64,000 nt of DNA from Plasmodium brasilianum (Eukaryota > Apicomplexa > Aconoidasida > Haemosporida > Plasmodiidae). The notes under the pieces were generated by a model. That model did not search any database. It had not been told where the DNA came from and was given only the letters and a program-made list of their open reading frames with translations. The stretch covers positions 1,657,001 through 1,721,000 of the forward strand of contig NC_090118.1 in assembly GCF_023973825.1 (NCBI RefSeq). The letters are read 5' to 3'. The translations under genes and the position numbers were made by a program. The stretch's first letter is position 1; the number at the start of each line of letters is the position of its first letter. Below, piece by piece: positions 13,630 through 26,085 of this stretch.

Positions 13630-15701
13630 AATGAATAATATGGAATATATATTATTCTATCAAGAAGCCTTCAATGTGAAGTCATGTATGTAAGATTCTT
13701 AGTGGTATATTATTAATAAGCATACCTGGAATTGTCATAATGTTACGAATGTACGTTTGCATACTTAGTTTTTTAATTAACAACAATAAAAAATTATTTT
13801 TTTCTTTTCTTTGGGGATTTTAATGTTCTTATGTTTATAAATGTGTATACTAAATTATTATAAAAGTTGAATTAAATATATATGACATAATGCTTATATT
13901 TATGTAGTTAAATATATTTCTATGGAAAATATATATTTGTTTTTTAAGGAAAATATAGAATATTATAATTCATATATATTTATAGAACTGTGATAAAAGG
14001 ATTAGTAATAAAAAGTGATGCTTTCTATTTTTAACTTTCTATTACAATAAAATTATTATTTGTTCATTATATGAATTAATATGTGTCATTATATTAAAAT
14101 TAACCACAAATATATCTGTTTTAGAATTTTATAAAATGTAGTGAATGAATTTTATTGCAGTGATATTTATATATACATATATTTTTTTTCTTTAAAATTA
14201 AACTGTTATTCTATAAAATAAATTTATGAGAAATGTGAAAGAAAAAACCTTATTTGTAAAGATATTTTTATCAGATATAATTCTGTTTTTATTATATAAA
14301 TGTGAAATTATAAATATATAATAAAATAATATCCTTTCTATTTATAGAATATATTAAAATATTTTCTAAATTATATATCCTGAATTTTTACAATTATATG
14401 AAAATTTATACGTATATATCTATGTACAAGTAAGCTACATTGTGATGTTAATTAAATTTTACGTAATTATCAATACATATGTATTATAGAGAATATTTAT
14501 AAATAAATATACTATATATTGTTATCATTTTCTATATTATTATAGGACTAAAATAAGAAAATATATTTAGTCATATATTAATACATAGCATATATAAATA
14601 TTTTTATTTTTTCTTTGACATAATTGTAAATATCAAAAAATGTGATATATAAATATAATTTTAATTTTCATCAATATTTCAAGAAAAAATATTTTTTTTT
14701 CCGTTTTTTTTAATTATTTGTGGGTATTTATTTATGTATTTTAGTTGAAATTTATAGTTTTGCATAAATATATTAATTAAAATTTAATATTATTTCAAAT
14801 ATATATAAAAATATAAATAGATTATATTGACAGTTACTAATTCATTCATATTTGAAACAATAATAGTTTAAATAAATTAAAAAAAAAAGCCTATTTTGTT
14901 TTATGCATATAAACCATAAATACAGATTTATTTTTTTATTTTACGGATAATAAGTTTTCAACATGTATAAGTGTAATTTTAATCTTAGTAGTAACATTAT
15001 GCAGGGTATTACTAGTTTTGTGTATTTGTATAGTGTTCAATAAATAGGGAAATAACAATATTTATTATTTCATTACAATAATTTCATAGTTGTTTTTACA
15101 CTTTTATTTATAGGTTTATTCTAAAAAACTGTCATAATGTACATTGATGAAAAAAGTGATATCTATATACGTCAATGTCAAAATTAAGATTATGAATTAA
15201 TGAAGTATATTACGGTAATAATATTTTTAATACACGATTTACAATATATTTATTTTTTATTATATTATAATATATTAGTACGTGAAAATGCATTTGTATG
15301 TAGAAATTATATAATAAATAAAGTCCGTAAATTTTAAAACACCTTAATCTTATATAGTGATATAAATTAAACTTAAATTTGTGATTTTCTAAAATTGTTA
15401 TACAATAATAAAAAATTATAATTTATTCATATTTAAAATATATATTGTTGTATATATGTGGTAATATGATATAAATTCCATTTTTTAAAAATATTATATA
15501 CAATTAAAGAATAAAAGTGATATAATTAAAATATCATAAAATATTTAATAAAATATTTTTTACAGCATTTATTATACTATTATAATAATTAATATTATTT
15601 GACTATAGTAACTTATTTTTAAAAAATATAATGTTAATTAGTAACAGAAAAACATCATTAAAAACTGTTTTTATAATCTGAATAAACAGAGCAAAAAATT
15701 A
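13630..15701. other. Doublet spacer, AT-rich
   Basis: Two kilobases without a gene, between the A and B members of the first doublet. The sequence recurs recognisably in the other doublet spacers, for example the stretch near 14295-14345 (GTGAAATTATAAATATATAA) compared with 30410-30450, 34045-34075 and 48125-48165. This marks it as part of a duplicated cassette rather than unique DNA. Confidence 0.55.
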
Positions 15702-15727
15702 TCTATATTCTCTACATTCTATATATT
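15702..15727 (+). promoter_or_regulatory. Conserved upstream box of the locus at 16119
   Basis: TCTATATTCTCTACATTCTA, starting about 417 bases before the ATG. It is the cleanest copy of the box shared by these loci. Confidence 0.48.
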
Positions 15728-16118
15728 CCACGATCCATATAAACCCAATATAGACAATGATTAAGAAAACTTATATATTTTTTTATTTTATTTTTAAAAG
15801 GATAATAAAAGAATAACTTAGGTAATATAATATATTAAATAATTACTTTTTGTCTTTTGAATAATTATAAATAAATGTACATTATTTCATTTTAATGATA
15901 ATTCGACTATTTAAAATAAAATTAATATAAAACTTATATAAAAAAAAGATATATTTCGTTATATTTGTTGTACGAAGCATTTGATTTATAAAATTTTTAT
16001 TATTATTGTACAGAAAATATTAAAAAAATTTATAAGTATAGCTTCCATTTTCCTTAGAATTGTATTATATTATAATTAATATTTTGCTTAGTACATTACA
16101 ATATTATAAATATAAATT

Positions 16119-17114
16119 ATGGAAAAAAATATTAAGTCACTCTTATTTATTAATGTTTCTTCTTTTATCTTTTTAATTTGTATATGGAATTTCACCAATG
16201 ATATGGTATGATAATAAGATTTAAGTGTATATGTACTATTAATATTCTACTTATTTTATTTTTATTAATACTACTTTTTACGTTTATATTATTTATTCCT
16301 TTAAATGTTGAACATTTTTTTTTTATTTTTTTAGAGTTCTATTAATAAATCATTAGATGATGAGAACTATATTGAAAAAAAATTAAATGCAAGAAATTAT
16401 CGACTACTTGCAAAATGTAAGAACAATAATGATTCAAGTATGGTAGGGTTAAAATTTTTTCCATATAATGAAGAGATAGAAATAAAACACAAGACTTTTG
16501 AAGAATCCTCCAAAGCAAAAAACAAATATTCAAATAGAAGTTCTTCAAAATATGCAAAAGACCATAAACAAATTGCAACAAATAAATCTAATATATTCGA
16601 AACAAAAAAATATTCTAATCTTGAAAAAAAAATATTCAAAGAACTGGATTATTTCGATTTTCTTGAAAAAAACAGAACAATTAGTAATAAGGTCTACCAA
16701 CAAACTATATTTAAAAAATACAGATTACGAGTTTTTGTCCCTGTAGCATTATTATTGTTGTTATCAATATATATCATATTAGATGTGTTTTCTTTTAGTG
16801 GGCTTATAGAGGCATTGATTATGATACTGAATTCATGCCTTGGTACTGTGTGGTACGGTAATTTACATAATTATTTGAAAAATTGTAAGTTAAGTTGGTT
16901 GTTTAAGTCCTCGAAAGAAATAACAGATTATATTGGGACGATAGAAAATAGCGAATGGAAGGCAATAAAAGATCATATTTATGTAGAGAATTTTTTTGGT
17001 TATATAGTATATATTGTACCATTAATAATATTATGTATTACCCTTATATTAGGGATTTTTTATTACCATAAAAAAGTAAAGAAATATCAAAAATTGAAGT
17101 TCAAAAAAAGGTAA
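16119..17114 (+). CDS. fam-l/fam-m exported protein, class B
   Basis: Exons 16119-16205 (29 codons, MEKNIKSLLFINV...TNDM) and 16335-17114 join in phase 0 across a 129-base intron (GTATGA..TTTTAG) to give 288 residues. After the export-motif region NYRLLAKCK comes a Lys/Asn/Ser-rich linker, then the class B core IFETKKYSNLEKKIFKELDY and FLEKNRTISNKVY. Helix 1 (VFVPVALLLLLSIYIIL) follows, then an inter-helix domain of about 80 residues with several Trp and two Cys, helix 2 (GYIVYIVPLIILCITLIL) and the basic tail YYHKKVKKYQKLKFKKR. The layout predicts an exported two-helix membrane protein with the variable loop between the helices. It is the partner of the class A gene upstream. Other open frames over this gene are shadows. 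Confidence 0.9.
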
Positions 17115-20100
17115 TATGAATAAGAAGATATATTTTTTTTATTTATTTAAGTTTTTAATTTGAAGTAATAATAGTAATAAATTTAATATTATGCTTAAGA
17201 AAAATGAAAAATATTGCTTAAATTTTATAAACGCTACTACTTATACATACCCTTTTTGATATATAATTGTAAAAAAATATGTTTTTAGTATTTTTATTAA
17301 TTTGAGAATTTTAATATTTTTTAATTTGTATTATAAATTAGACTTAATCCTGAATAAACATAATGATTTCGTATGAACATTTTTGTATTTAAATAGATTT
17401 TCATAAAATATATATGCATGCGCTAAAACGAATATAAAATTTGACAACTCATAAAATTATATAAAGTGAGTTAATTTTTATTTTCTATAAAATTAGTTAC
17501 ATTATGTTTTCAATTTTATGCTAAACCAAAATGTTTATTTATTTAATTTATTAAGCTAATGCCATATCAATTTCGTACTGGAAATATAAGTGTTCTCTTT
17601 TATATTTAATGAAAAAAAAGTAGATATATTTCGTTTGATATATATTTATATATATATTTTTCTTAACAAAGCAAAAGCCTAATGTGTACAATTTTAATTA
17701 TGTATTATAGGAAATATATTATAAAACATTTTTATTTTAAAAGGTTTTTTAATATATTCAAAATTTTATTTTTCAAGACATAAAAGTGATGTTATAAGTA
17801 CACAAAAAAAAAAATATCCCTTTTAAATATAGTTTAATTAAAATAGTTTACTAACATAGGAATAAAAAATATATACAATTAAATGAAGAGATAAACTATT
17901 TAATTTATTATTATAGTGCTCTATTGTGATGTTAATTAAATTTTGGAATGTTTAAATAAATATATATTTATTGAAAATATATTACTAAATTAATTATTTT
18001 TTTTACTTTAAGAATTTTTAAAAGATACACTTAATGAAATAATATAGTGCCATATTAACATATAATATGTATAAAATGTTTTTTTTTTTTGATTTTCTAT
18101 TATGGTAAAATTACTTATATATATATATATATAAAGATATATAATATTAGGTGGTATTAATAATAAATATATATTTTCTACAATCATATAGAACAGTACA
18201 ATTCTGTTTGTTTTATATTCTCTATTTCTTATGTTGACAAATGTATCATATAAGGAGTTAGTATTATTTAAAAGATACATAAACTATATATGAGACCTAC
18301 GACAGAATTACTTCTCTATATTTTTAACGCCCATATTTTTAATAGAACGAAATTAAAGAAAAATTATTATTTTTTTATAAATAACTCATAAATAGATAAT
18401 ACTGCTTTTCTACTTAAATAAGTTTTAATTAGATATATTTAAAATATAACTGTATTACTTTGCACACGTTTTAATCAAGTGTTATGTGAATGATTTTGCT
18501 TGCAAAAGTTTTGCTAATAAATTTCATCTGTTATATTCGCTTATGTATAGATTCAAACGAAAATGATAATATGATATAAATATATGCTTTAGTTATAATA
18601 GTTTCATTAACTTTAAAAATAATTTTTTAGTAAATTAAATAACACATTAATAGTTTTTTTATATAAAAGTATACTTATGAAAGTGTACACATAAAAGAGT
18701 ACATATGGAAAAATTTAGTTTTGGAACAGAAAATATTGTTATTAAAAATTTTAATAAAAAAACTAATGAATTTTTTTTCTTTTTATAATATTATGTTTGA
18801 CTATATGTTATAAAAAAATATCTTTTTGTTTATATTATATATATATATATATATATGTAGAATAATTATATTACTACATTATTTTATTATTATTTTTTTT
18901 TTTACATTTCTATATGTAATAAATAAACATAATATTTTGTAAAATAAAAAATTCTATTTTAACTGGAATCCTTTCATTTAGGAAATATTTAATCATTAAT
19001 TATATGTATATATATTTTTCTGTAATTTAGAAAAAATCTTAAGAGCATAAAAGTTATTACAATATTTTTATTTCCTATATGTTACATAAGAAGATTAGCT
19101 AAAATAATTTTTATATTGATCATAATAAGACTTATTATGCATTCGTAAAGAAATATTTATTCCATTTTCTTATAAACTATTTATTATGGAAATATTTGAA
19201 GTGTATATTAGAATTGTTAAAAATATTTTACATGTAATGTACGTATATTTTATGAAAATTTTACGGAATGACAGCTATAATAATGCAGTTAACCTTCAGT
19301 TATTTAATAGATTTATATAAATTAAAAATGAAAATGTACTATTAATTAAGAGAAATAGAGAAAGAGTTATATCTGATTTTTTACAATTATTGACTAGTAA
19401 TTATTATTAAATCTAAGACGAAAAATGTGTACGCAAGAGATCATACACAAAGTCAACTTTATTGTACCTATTTATATTTGAAGATGAGTTAATAAATTCA
19501 TGATATTTTAATTATTATAATTGATATATTATATTATATCTTATAATTAAGCAAGTAGTAAAATATTATTTTTGATTATTATTATTATGAATGCATTATT
19601 ATTAAGTTATATAGGACTTTTAAAAAATAATAATTTTGATAACTTAATAATAAGGAAATAAGATAAGAATAATTAGTAAACTTTTATTGAATAACATATA
19701 TTAACATGATCCTTAGTTATTATATAGTCATTTAAATTGTTTCTGAATTTAAGTAATATTATATTTCATATTTTAAAAAATATTATAACATAAAAAAAAA
19801 AAAAATTAATTAAAATTTTATTCCTTTCTATTATTAGAAAAATATAATATACGGAAAAAAAACATATAAATAATAGAATATAATATGTATATAGTCGATA
19901 TAGAAATATGTGCTTAGTTAATTTGTATTTATTAAATACTTTAATACGTCTGTATTGTTTTGTTTAATATGGTAAGTATGAGGATATACACATGAAAAAT
20001 TGTAATATAATCTTTAAAGTAATTATTATTTAATTGCAATAATGTATAATTTACACATAATAATTATATATAGGCCAGTATATTAAAATAAGGAAGTAAT

Positions 20101-20680
20101 TAGAACAACAATTATAATCTTACCTTATTAGTTATTTTTCTTATATATAACAGTGTAGTTGATAAAAATTAACTCCTATAAAAAGAAAAATAAAGATACC
20201 TTATAATTATTACTTTTATCAATATGGAATAAGAATTTATTAAAAACATTGTACGTGTTTTTGTATGGGCATTATTTTTTTATTCTCTTTACTTGTACAT
20301 CTTTGTATTTATTTAAATATTTGGTTAAATGGATTATATAGATATTATTTTATGCATGTGTTACTAAATTCCATATTTACTGTTATATTTATGCCTCTTT
20401 TATTTTTTTAAACTTTTATAAATATTTACACGTGAATACAAGTAGTTAATACATATTAATTATGTATCTAAAATTCAAAAGCATTGTTAATATTTTTTAT
20501 GCCTCCTTTTCAACTAAATTTGAATCTTCCCTCTATTATCTCAAATTTATGCTTTATGTTTTTAACATATTTTTATTATTATTATTTTTTAATTTATATT
20601 TGAAATATTATAAATGAAAAGTGAAAATTATAAAATTTTAAGTATACTAATTTTTATAGGAATTTAAAAAAAAAAAAAAA
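17115..20680. other. Intergenic with family-shared 3' blocks
   Basis: No gene. A block near 17410-17465 contains the CATAAAATTATATAAAG variant of a 3' sequence present behind the other loci. A second block near 18660-18770, about 1.55 kb after the stop (AAGTATACTTATGAAAG), recurs at the same distance behind the class B loci ending at 33370, 43821, 50967 and 61054. A TA tract lies at about 18838-18856. The minus-strand open stretch at 18008-18280 is AT-driven. Confidence 0.5.
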
Positions 20681-20689
20681 AAATAGAAT

Positions 20690-22900
20690 TCTTTTTTGTC
20701 ATTATGAAAAAGTCACTAATGTGTTAATCGAGAGCTAACAAGTTGTAATAATTATTGTATTGTATGTAATTATAATTGCAAATGTTATTAAGTTTTTTTT
20801 TTTGGTATACTGTGTATTGTATTATTAACCGGTCTAGTACATGAAAAAGTTTTAGCGTAAAATAAAATAGAGTATAGAGAGTATTAGCAGTATGTGTATT
20901 ATAAGAATTGAAATTTTACCATAATGAAGACACAATTTCGTTTTTTTGGCTACCTTTATTTCTATCGGGATGTGTTATTTTTCGTAAAAAAATGTTAATA
21001 TAAAAAAAGAGAGAACGGAGAAGAAGATAAAAGATAGATGAAAGATCATGCAAAAATAAAACTAGAAAAAATGTAACAGAAATCATAAAAAAAAAAAATA
21101 AATAAAATAACACAAAGTATAGTTATGTATTATAATGAATATATAACAATAATGAACATTTAAAAATCTTTTTTTTCTTCTTTTAATTTGTTTCCCTTTG
21201 TAAATGGACAATTAGAGAGATATACTTCTAAAAAATGAAGATAGATATATATATAAATTGTTAATACAGATGATACATAAAGAAGAAAAAATTAAAAAGA
21301 GAGGAAGGGTAATTGCGCATGTTGTTATTTTTCTCTTAGGAAGTTAGAGACGACGAAAATATGCAAAAATTAATTTTTAATTATATACTCCTTTAGGACT
21401 CAGAGGCATATAAAATGAAATCTACTATTTACAAAAACATTTTATGCATCAAAAATGCTGCAGTATCTTGTGCATATGTAGATATGTGTTCATATGCTGG
21501 ATAGGATTATGTATTCATTTATGCATTTACGCATACGTGCATTTCTATATTTCATAAAATGAATATTTATTTTTATATCTAGTTAAATATTTTAATTATG
21601 TGTTCATATATTTAAAAGGGCTGATGCAAGGATTTACTGCTACACAGAGTAAACTTGATAAAATTAGAAATAATAAACGAAATAATATGCAATATATATA
21701 TTATAGTTTGTCTATTTTCTTTTATGATAATACTTCTTCAATTTTTTATTATGCGCGAGATACATACGTATTTATTCAAAAATTTTTTTATGTAATCTCC
21801 CAATCATATGTAAAGCTAAGTAACTCAATCAGAAGTATACATTTATAAAGAAGCTAATGAGAACATAATCCTCTTAAAAAAAATAAATAGAATAAGATTT
21901 TTTTCTTTTGTTGTTAATTTTATATATATAAATAGCATACACAGTTTGAAGACATATTCATGTACATGTATATGTATATGATATCATTATTTATTATCAA
22001 TTATTTATGAATATAAGGTGCATGTACATACATAATTGCTTCTTTTTTTATTTTAGACTAGCTTTTATTGGATGTTTTATCTTGTTTACATTCAAGAGTT
22101 GTAAACGAACGAACATACATATGTATATAAATATACAATCTTTAGAATATTGGATTCTTATTTACATGTAATTATTTACTTTACCACATTATGTTCCTTT
22201 GTTGTATATGTAAAAAAATAATATTAAGTTTATTTACATAGAAAAGGATAAATCACATTATAAGATTCAGATAAATGACAAGGAAGCATAGCTCCAATGA
22301 ATGGAATTAGTTGTAACAGCTATTTCCATTACGAATGTTAATAAAGAAAAGGAATAAAAAAAAATTTAAATTGTAAGTCATATGAACAGAGAGCTGTTTA
22401 TATTAATTAGTTGAAAAGAAAATTCGATCAACAGCAGTCTTTATAATATTGTGTTAATATTTTTAACGTACTTCTGATTAACTATATTGAATATTCTTAT
22501 ATGGAGTTTAATTAATATGTTTATCGTAAGCATTCAGAACGTTAAAATAAGAACATAGAAAATAATAAAGTATAAGGAAAACAAATATAAATGTACAAAC
22601 GCATGCTATTAGTTTGTCCTCTTATAATAGAAAAAATCTTATATAAGTAAGTAAGTATATGAATACATATACTGTATCTGCATGATAATGCATATGTTAA
22701 TAATTGTTTCCACCGTTAAGCAAGCATTTAAGTATACATATGTAATAATTAAAGATGGGCGCAGGAATATTACGTATGCATATTTTCACGTAATGTATTA
22801 ATTTATTTGGATCATAGAAAAAATAAAATATTATACTTTAATTTTTGTTTTAATTATGTTATAAGATTTACAATTGTTATATGTGTGTAAACTTATAATA
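20690..22900. repeat. Duplicated element of unknown nature, copy 1
   Basis: A stretch visibly richer in G and C than its surroundings and containing purine-rich tracts. It is diverged but collinear with 35395-37640. Anchors shared with the second copy include TTTCATAAAATGAATATTTA (about 21549 and 36275), the following GATGCAAG..ACACAGAG segment (about 21621-21655 and 36347-36380), the AAAGTCA..GTGTTAA segment near 20708 and a late TAAATTAATTAGAAAAA. Neither copy has a credible protein-coding frame. Parallel minus-strand open stretches (20916-21113, 35603-35818) share only a start and Phe-rich composition. It could be a structural or non-coding-RNA locus, or decayed coding DNA. Confidence 0.5.
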
Positions 22901-25609
22901 TAAAACAGCAAAAAATGTATAGAAAAAAATAAATTAATTAGAAAAATTAATTACCTGTAATATTACATAGTAGAATGAAAAACATGAAGATAAAAGGAGT
23001 AATAATGCGCATCTTAGCGTTTATTTCAATACATTTATGTTTGTGTAGAAGTATCTCAATAGAAATCATTGTGGTAATAGTGCTGTAGAAAAATTTTAGT
23101 AGTTCTATAGTAAGGAAAGTCATAAAAATATTACTTATCGAAGTAATTTTAAAAAAATAATTTCACTGAAAATAATATATTACGGACATTAATTTATATT
23201 TAAATAATAAATTGAAATAAAAAAAAGTCATGTAAAATGTTATTATTATAATACATGCAACACCATCAATTAAAAGGAATGTAATCCATCATAATAAAAT
23301 ATATATATATGTTAAATAATTATTACAAGTGGACAATATATCTACAACAAACAAAAAAATTTTTGGTGATTAATATAAATATATGAATGTAATTTAATAG
23401 ATATACTTATATACAATAATTATATATATTTAATCATACTATTTATGTATTTTGTATACATTTACTCAGGAAGTACATGAAAATGTCAAGACGAAAGGAC
23501 AATTATTTATAGATTATTAGCAAAATTTGGCAAATATGTATAATTAATTTAAATTGATTTGGATATTAATAATAAATACAACATCCAAAAAATAATTTAG
23601 ATAAAAATAAATATATAAAAAGTTATAAATAGTGTTACATGAACATTTAGAACATATATATTAAATGTGAGATTATAAAATGAGTAAACTATAATATTAT
23701 ATGTTAGTTATAAAATACAATATTAATTATTAAGGTGTATTATAAAAATTTTTTAGATAAATGATAAATTTTAATGCTTGATTATGTAAAACATATTCAG
23801 AAGAAAGAAATACAGAAAGTTCTTGAAGTATAAATCTTATCAAATAAGTTTATATCTATATATGTTACAAAATAAAATAAAAAGACAATTAACTTGTTTT
23901 TATAAAGTTTTTTAGGGCAGTGTGTGTATATAGTATATTAAAATTTAAAACATTTGTTATAAAGTTTTTAAATGATTATTTATATGAAAATGATTTTTCT
24001 CATACAAAATAATATAAATTTATTATTATATAAATAAAATAACATATTTAATATATTATATTTTTATAGTTATATATATACTTACCATTCAGCAAACATT
24101 ATTAAAAATAGATTTTCTTACGTTTAAAGGTGTGTTTCATAAAGCATTTAATTTGTTTATCTATATCACATAGAAGTTGCAATTTAATTGATGGTGTAGG
24201 TATTATTTATTTGTTAATCAGTAAAAATTAAGCACCCTTATATCCTCTATAAAAATATGAAAAATAAAAATATTGGATTAAAACTTTTCCTAAATTACAT
24301 TATACGTTATTTTATATGTTATATTTTCTTATTTCGTAATAATATTAATTTTTTGCTGTAATTGTTTTTTTTAACTGTTATATCTACTAAAAATTTCTTA
24401 TTTTTTTCATTTACAATTTGATTCTTTCTATTTAATACTGTCATTTTTAGAGAACGTATAGATTTATATTTTTCTTAGCAAAAAAAAAAAAGAAAGAAAA
24501 AAAAACAAAATATAAATTAGTAAATTTTATATTAATAATAATATAAAAAAGTAGTTTTATTAAAATATATAAAAATTATAATATCATATTTATAGTAGTG
24601 TGATACAACTACATAAAGTGTTAAAATCTATAGTAGTTATTAAAAGATAAGAGTTTCTTATGTAAATTTAATAGTGGACTGAAATTTTTATATTATTTGG
24701 GAGTAAGTTCTTTAGATACATTAGACATATGGTACATCTTAGGTTTCAATTTGTGCTATAAAATTAATTAGCCTCTTTTTATTATTTTTTCCCCAGTCTT
24801 GTTAATAATATTATATGTATGCAGTGACTTACTTTTTTCAATTATAAAATAAGGTTTTAAGGGAATAAAATGTAAAGTTGGTTAAACCTATTAAGGGGAT
24901 TAAAAACAAAATTAACAGATATATTACTAATATATGCTGATGTATGTATTCTCACAGCATATATTTTCTTTTTATTCTTATTATAAAATAAATTATTTAT
25001 ACCCTAAAGAAGCGATTTTAATTCTTATCTAAAAAGTATTGATATTAAAAATTTATTATTATTCTGTTACGCTAATAAAATGTATATAAATTATTGGAGA
25101 ATTCTTAATAAAAATAGTTTTGCTCAAAATTATTTTATTCGATATTAATTTAATTATAAGTAAACTTTCCGAAAATATTTGTAAATGAATTTTTAATATA
25201 AAATTTTTTTTTATGCAATTTATTTTATTTTTGATATTTAATATTTTTTTTGAAATATAAAGTAAAATAAAATAAAATAACAGAGGAAATAATTATATCT
25301 CTTTATCTGCAATATGGGTACAAATAATTAATTTTTTTGAAATATATATATATATATTCTAAAATTAAGTAATTCCAATTTTCATAAAAAAATCAATATT
25401 TTATTTTAGTTAAAACACTTAAATCTATCTTTATTATTTGAATATATACTTATTTAAAGAGTAAGTTATGACCTGGCAAATTTTTTTTTCTATAATTTTG
25501 GATACTGCAAGTTATATATATATAGATATACAGTTATAAGAAAAATTTCCTTATTCGTTAGTAAATTCATCACATTATAAATGAAAAAAATATTTTCTTT
25601 TAATTCTAG
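22901..25609. other. Intergenic, continuation of the tandem duplication
   Basis: No intact gene. It is collinear with about 37640-40360 at an offset near 14.7 kb. At about 23470-23551, after an acceptor-like TTTACTCAG, one frame reads IIYRLLAKFGKYV before a stop. This resembles the RLLAK export-motif region of the fam genes and suggests a heavily decayed second exon. Confidence 0.4.
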
Positions 25610-26085
25610 TGCACTTCTGATAAATATTTAGACGATTAGAACTCTGCCGATGGAGCATTAAATTCTAGATCTGATATATCATTATTAAAATATAAGAAGG
25701 AAAAAATAAATTTATATTTAACAGATAAGCTACCTGAAAATGCATGAGATGATTCATAAAATGAATATAGTGACATTAAACAAACTTATTATAGAAAGGA
25801 TTAATATATAGACAACCATAATTCAAGAGATAAATCTGAAAAATTATTCAAGAAATAACCATCGCTTATATGTAAAATCTCCAGATATAGCTCTCATTGA
25901 ATAACTACTATATATATAATTTATTTCTATTAATAAACTCAAGATATTTACCGATTCTCTCCAGAAAAAAAGTTTAAAATGTTCAGCATATACTAATGCG
26001 GTTTAAATATATGGTCTACCAGTAATAATTTTTATGATAATATTTCCACTACTTATTTTAGAGGTTTTTGTGGAATCAGCTTAAC
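25610..26085 (+). pseudogene. Relic of a DUF3671-like exported protein, copy 1
   Basis: After an acceptor TTTTAATTCTAG the frame reads CTSDKYLDD, a TAG, then NSADGALNSRSDISLLKYK, KINLYLTDKLPENA, a TGA, ENEYSDIKQTYYRKD, another stop, and NHNSRDKSEKLFKK. This looks like the post-PEXEL part of a Plasmodium exported protein, but not class A or B. A hydrophobic segment (VIIFMIIFPLLIL) near 26020-26060 could be its first membrane helix. At least four in-frame stops mean it cannot be expressed as one protein. No exon 1 was found. Family identity is an inference from layout and composition. Confidence 0.45.

Noticed and set aside
16342..16639. Two overlapping minus-strand open frames opposite the class B gene
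   Set aside because: They are antisense shadows of a spliced gene with clear family motifs.
18008..18280. 90-codon minus-strand frame with hydrophobic segments
   Set aside because: Only Ile/Tyr/Asn/Leu codons driven by AT content, including a read-through TA repeat. No acceptor, motif or homologue at the matching place behind other class B genes.
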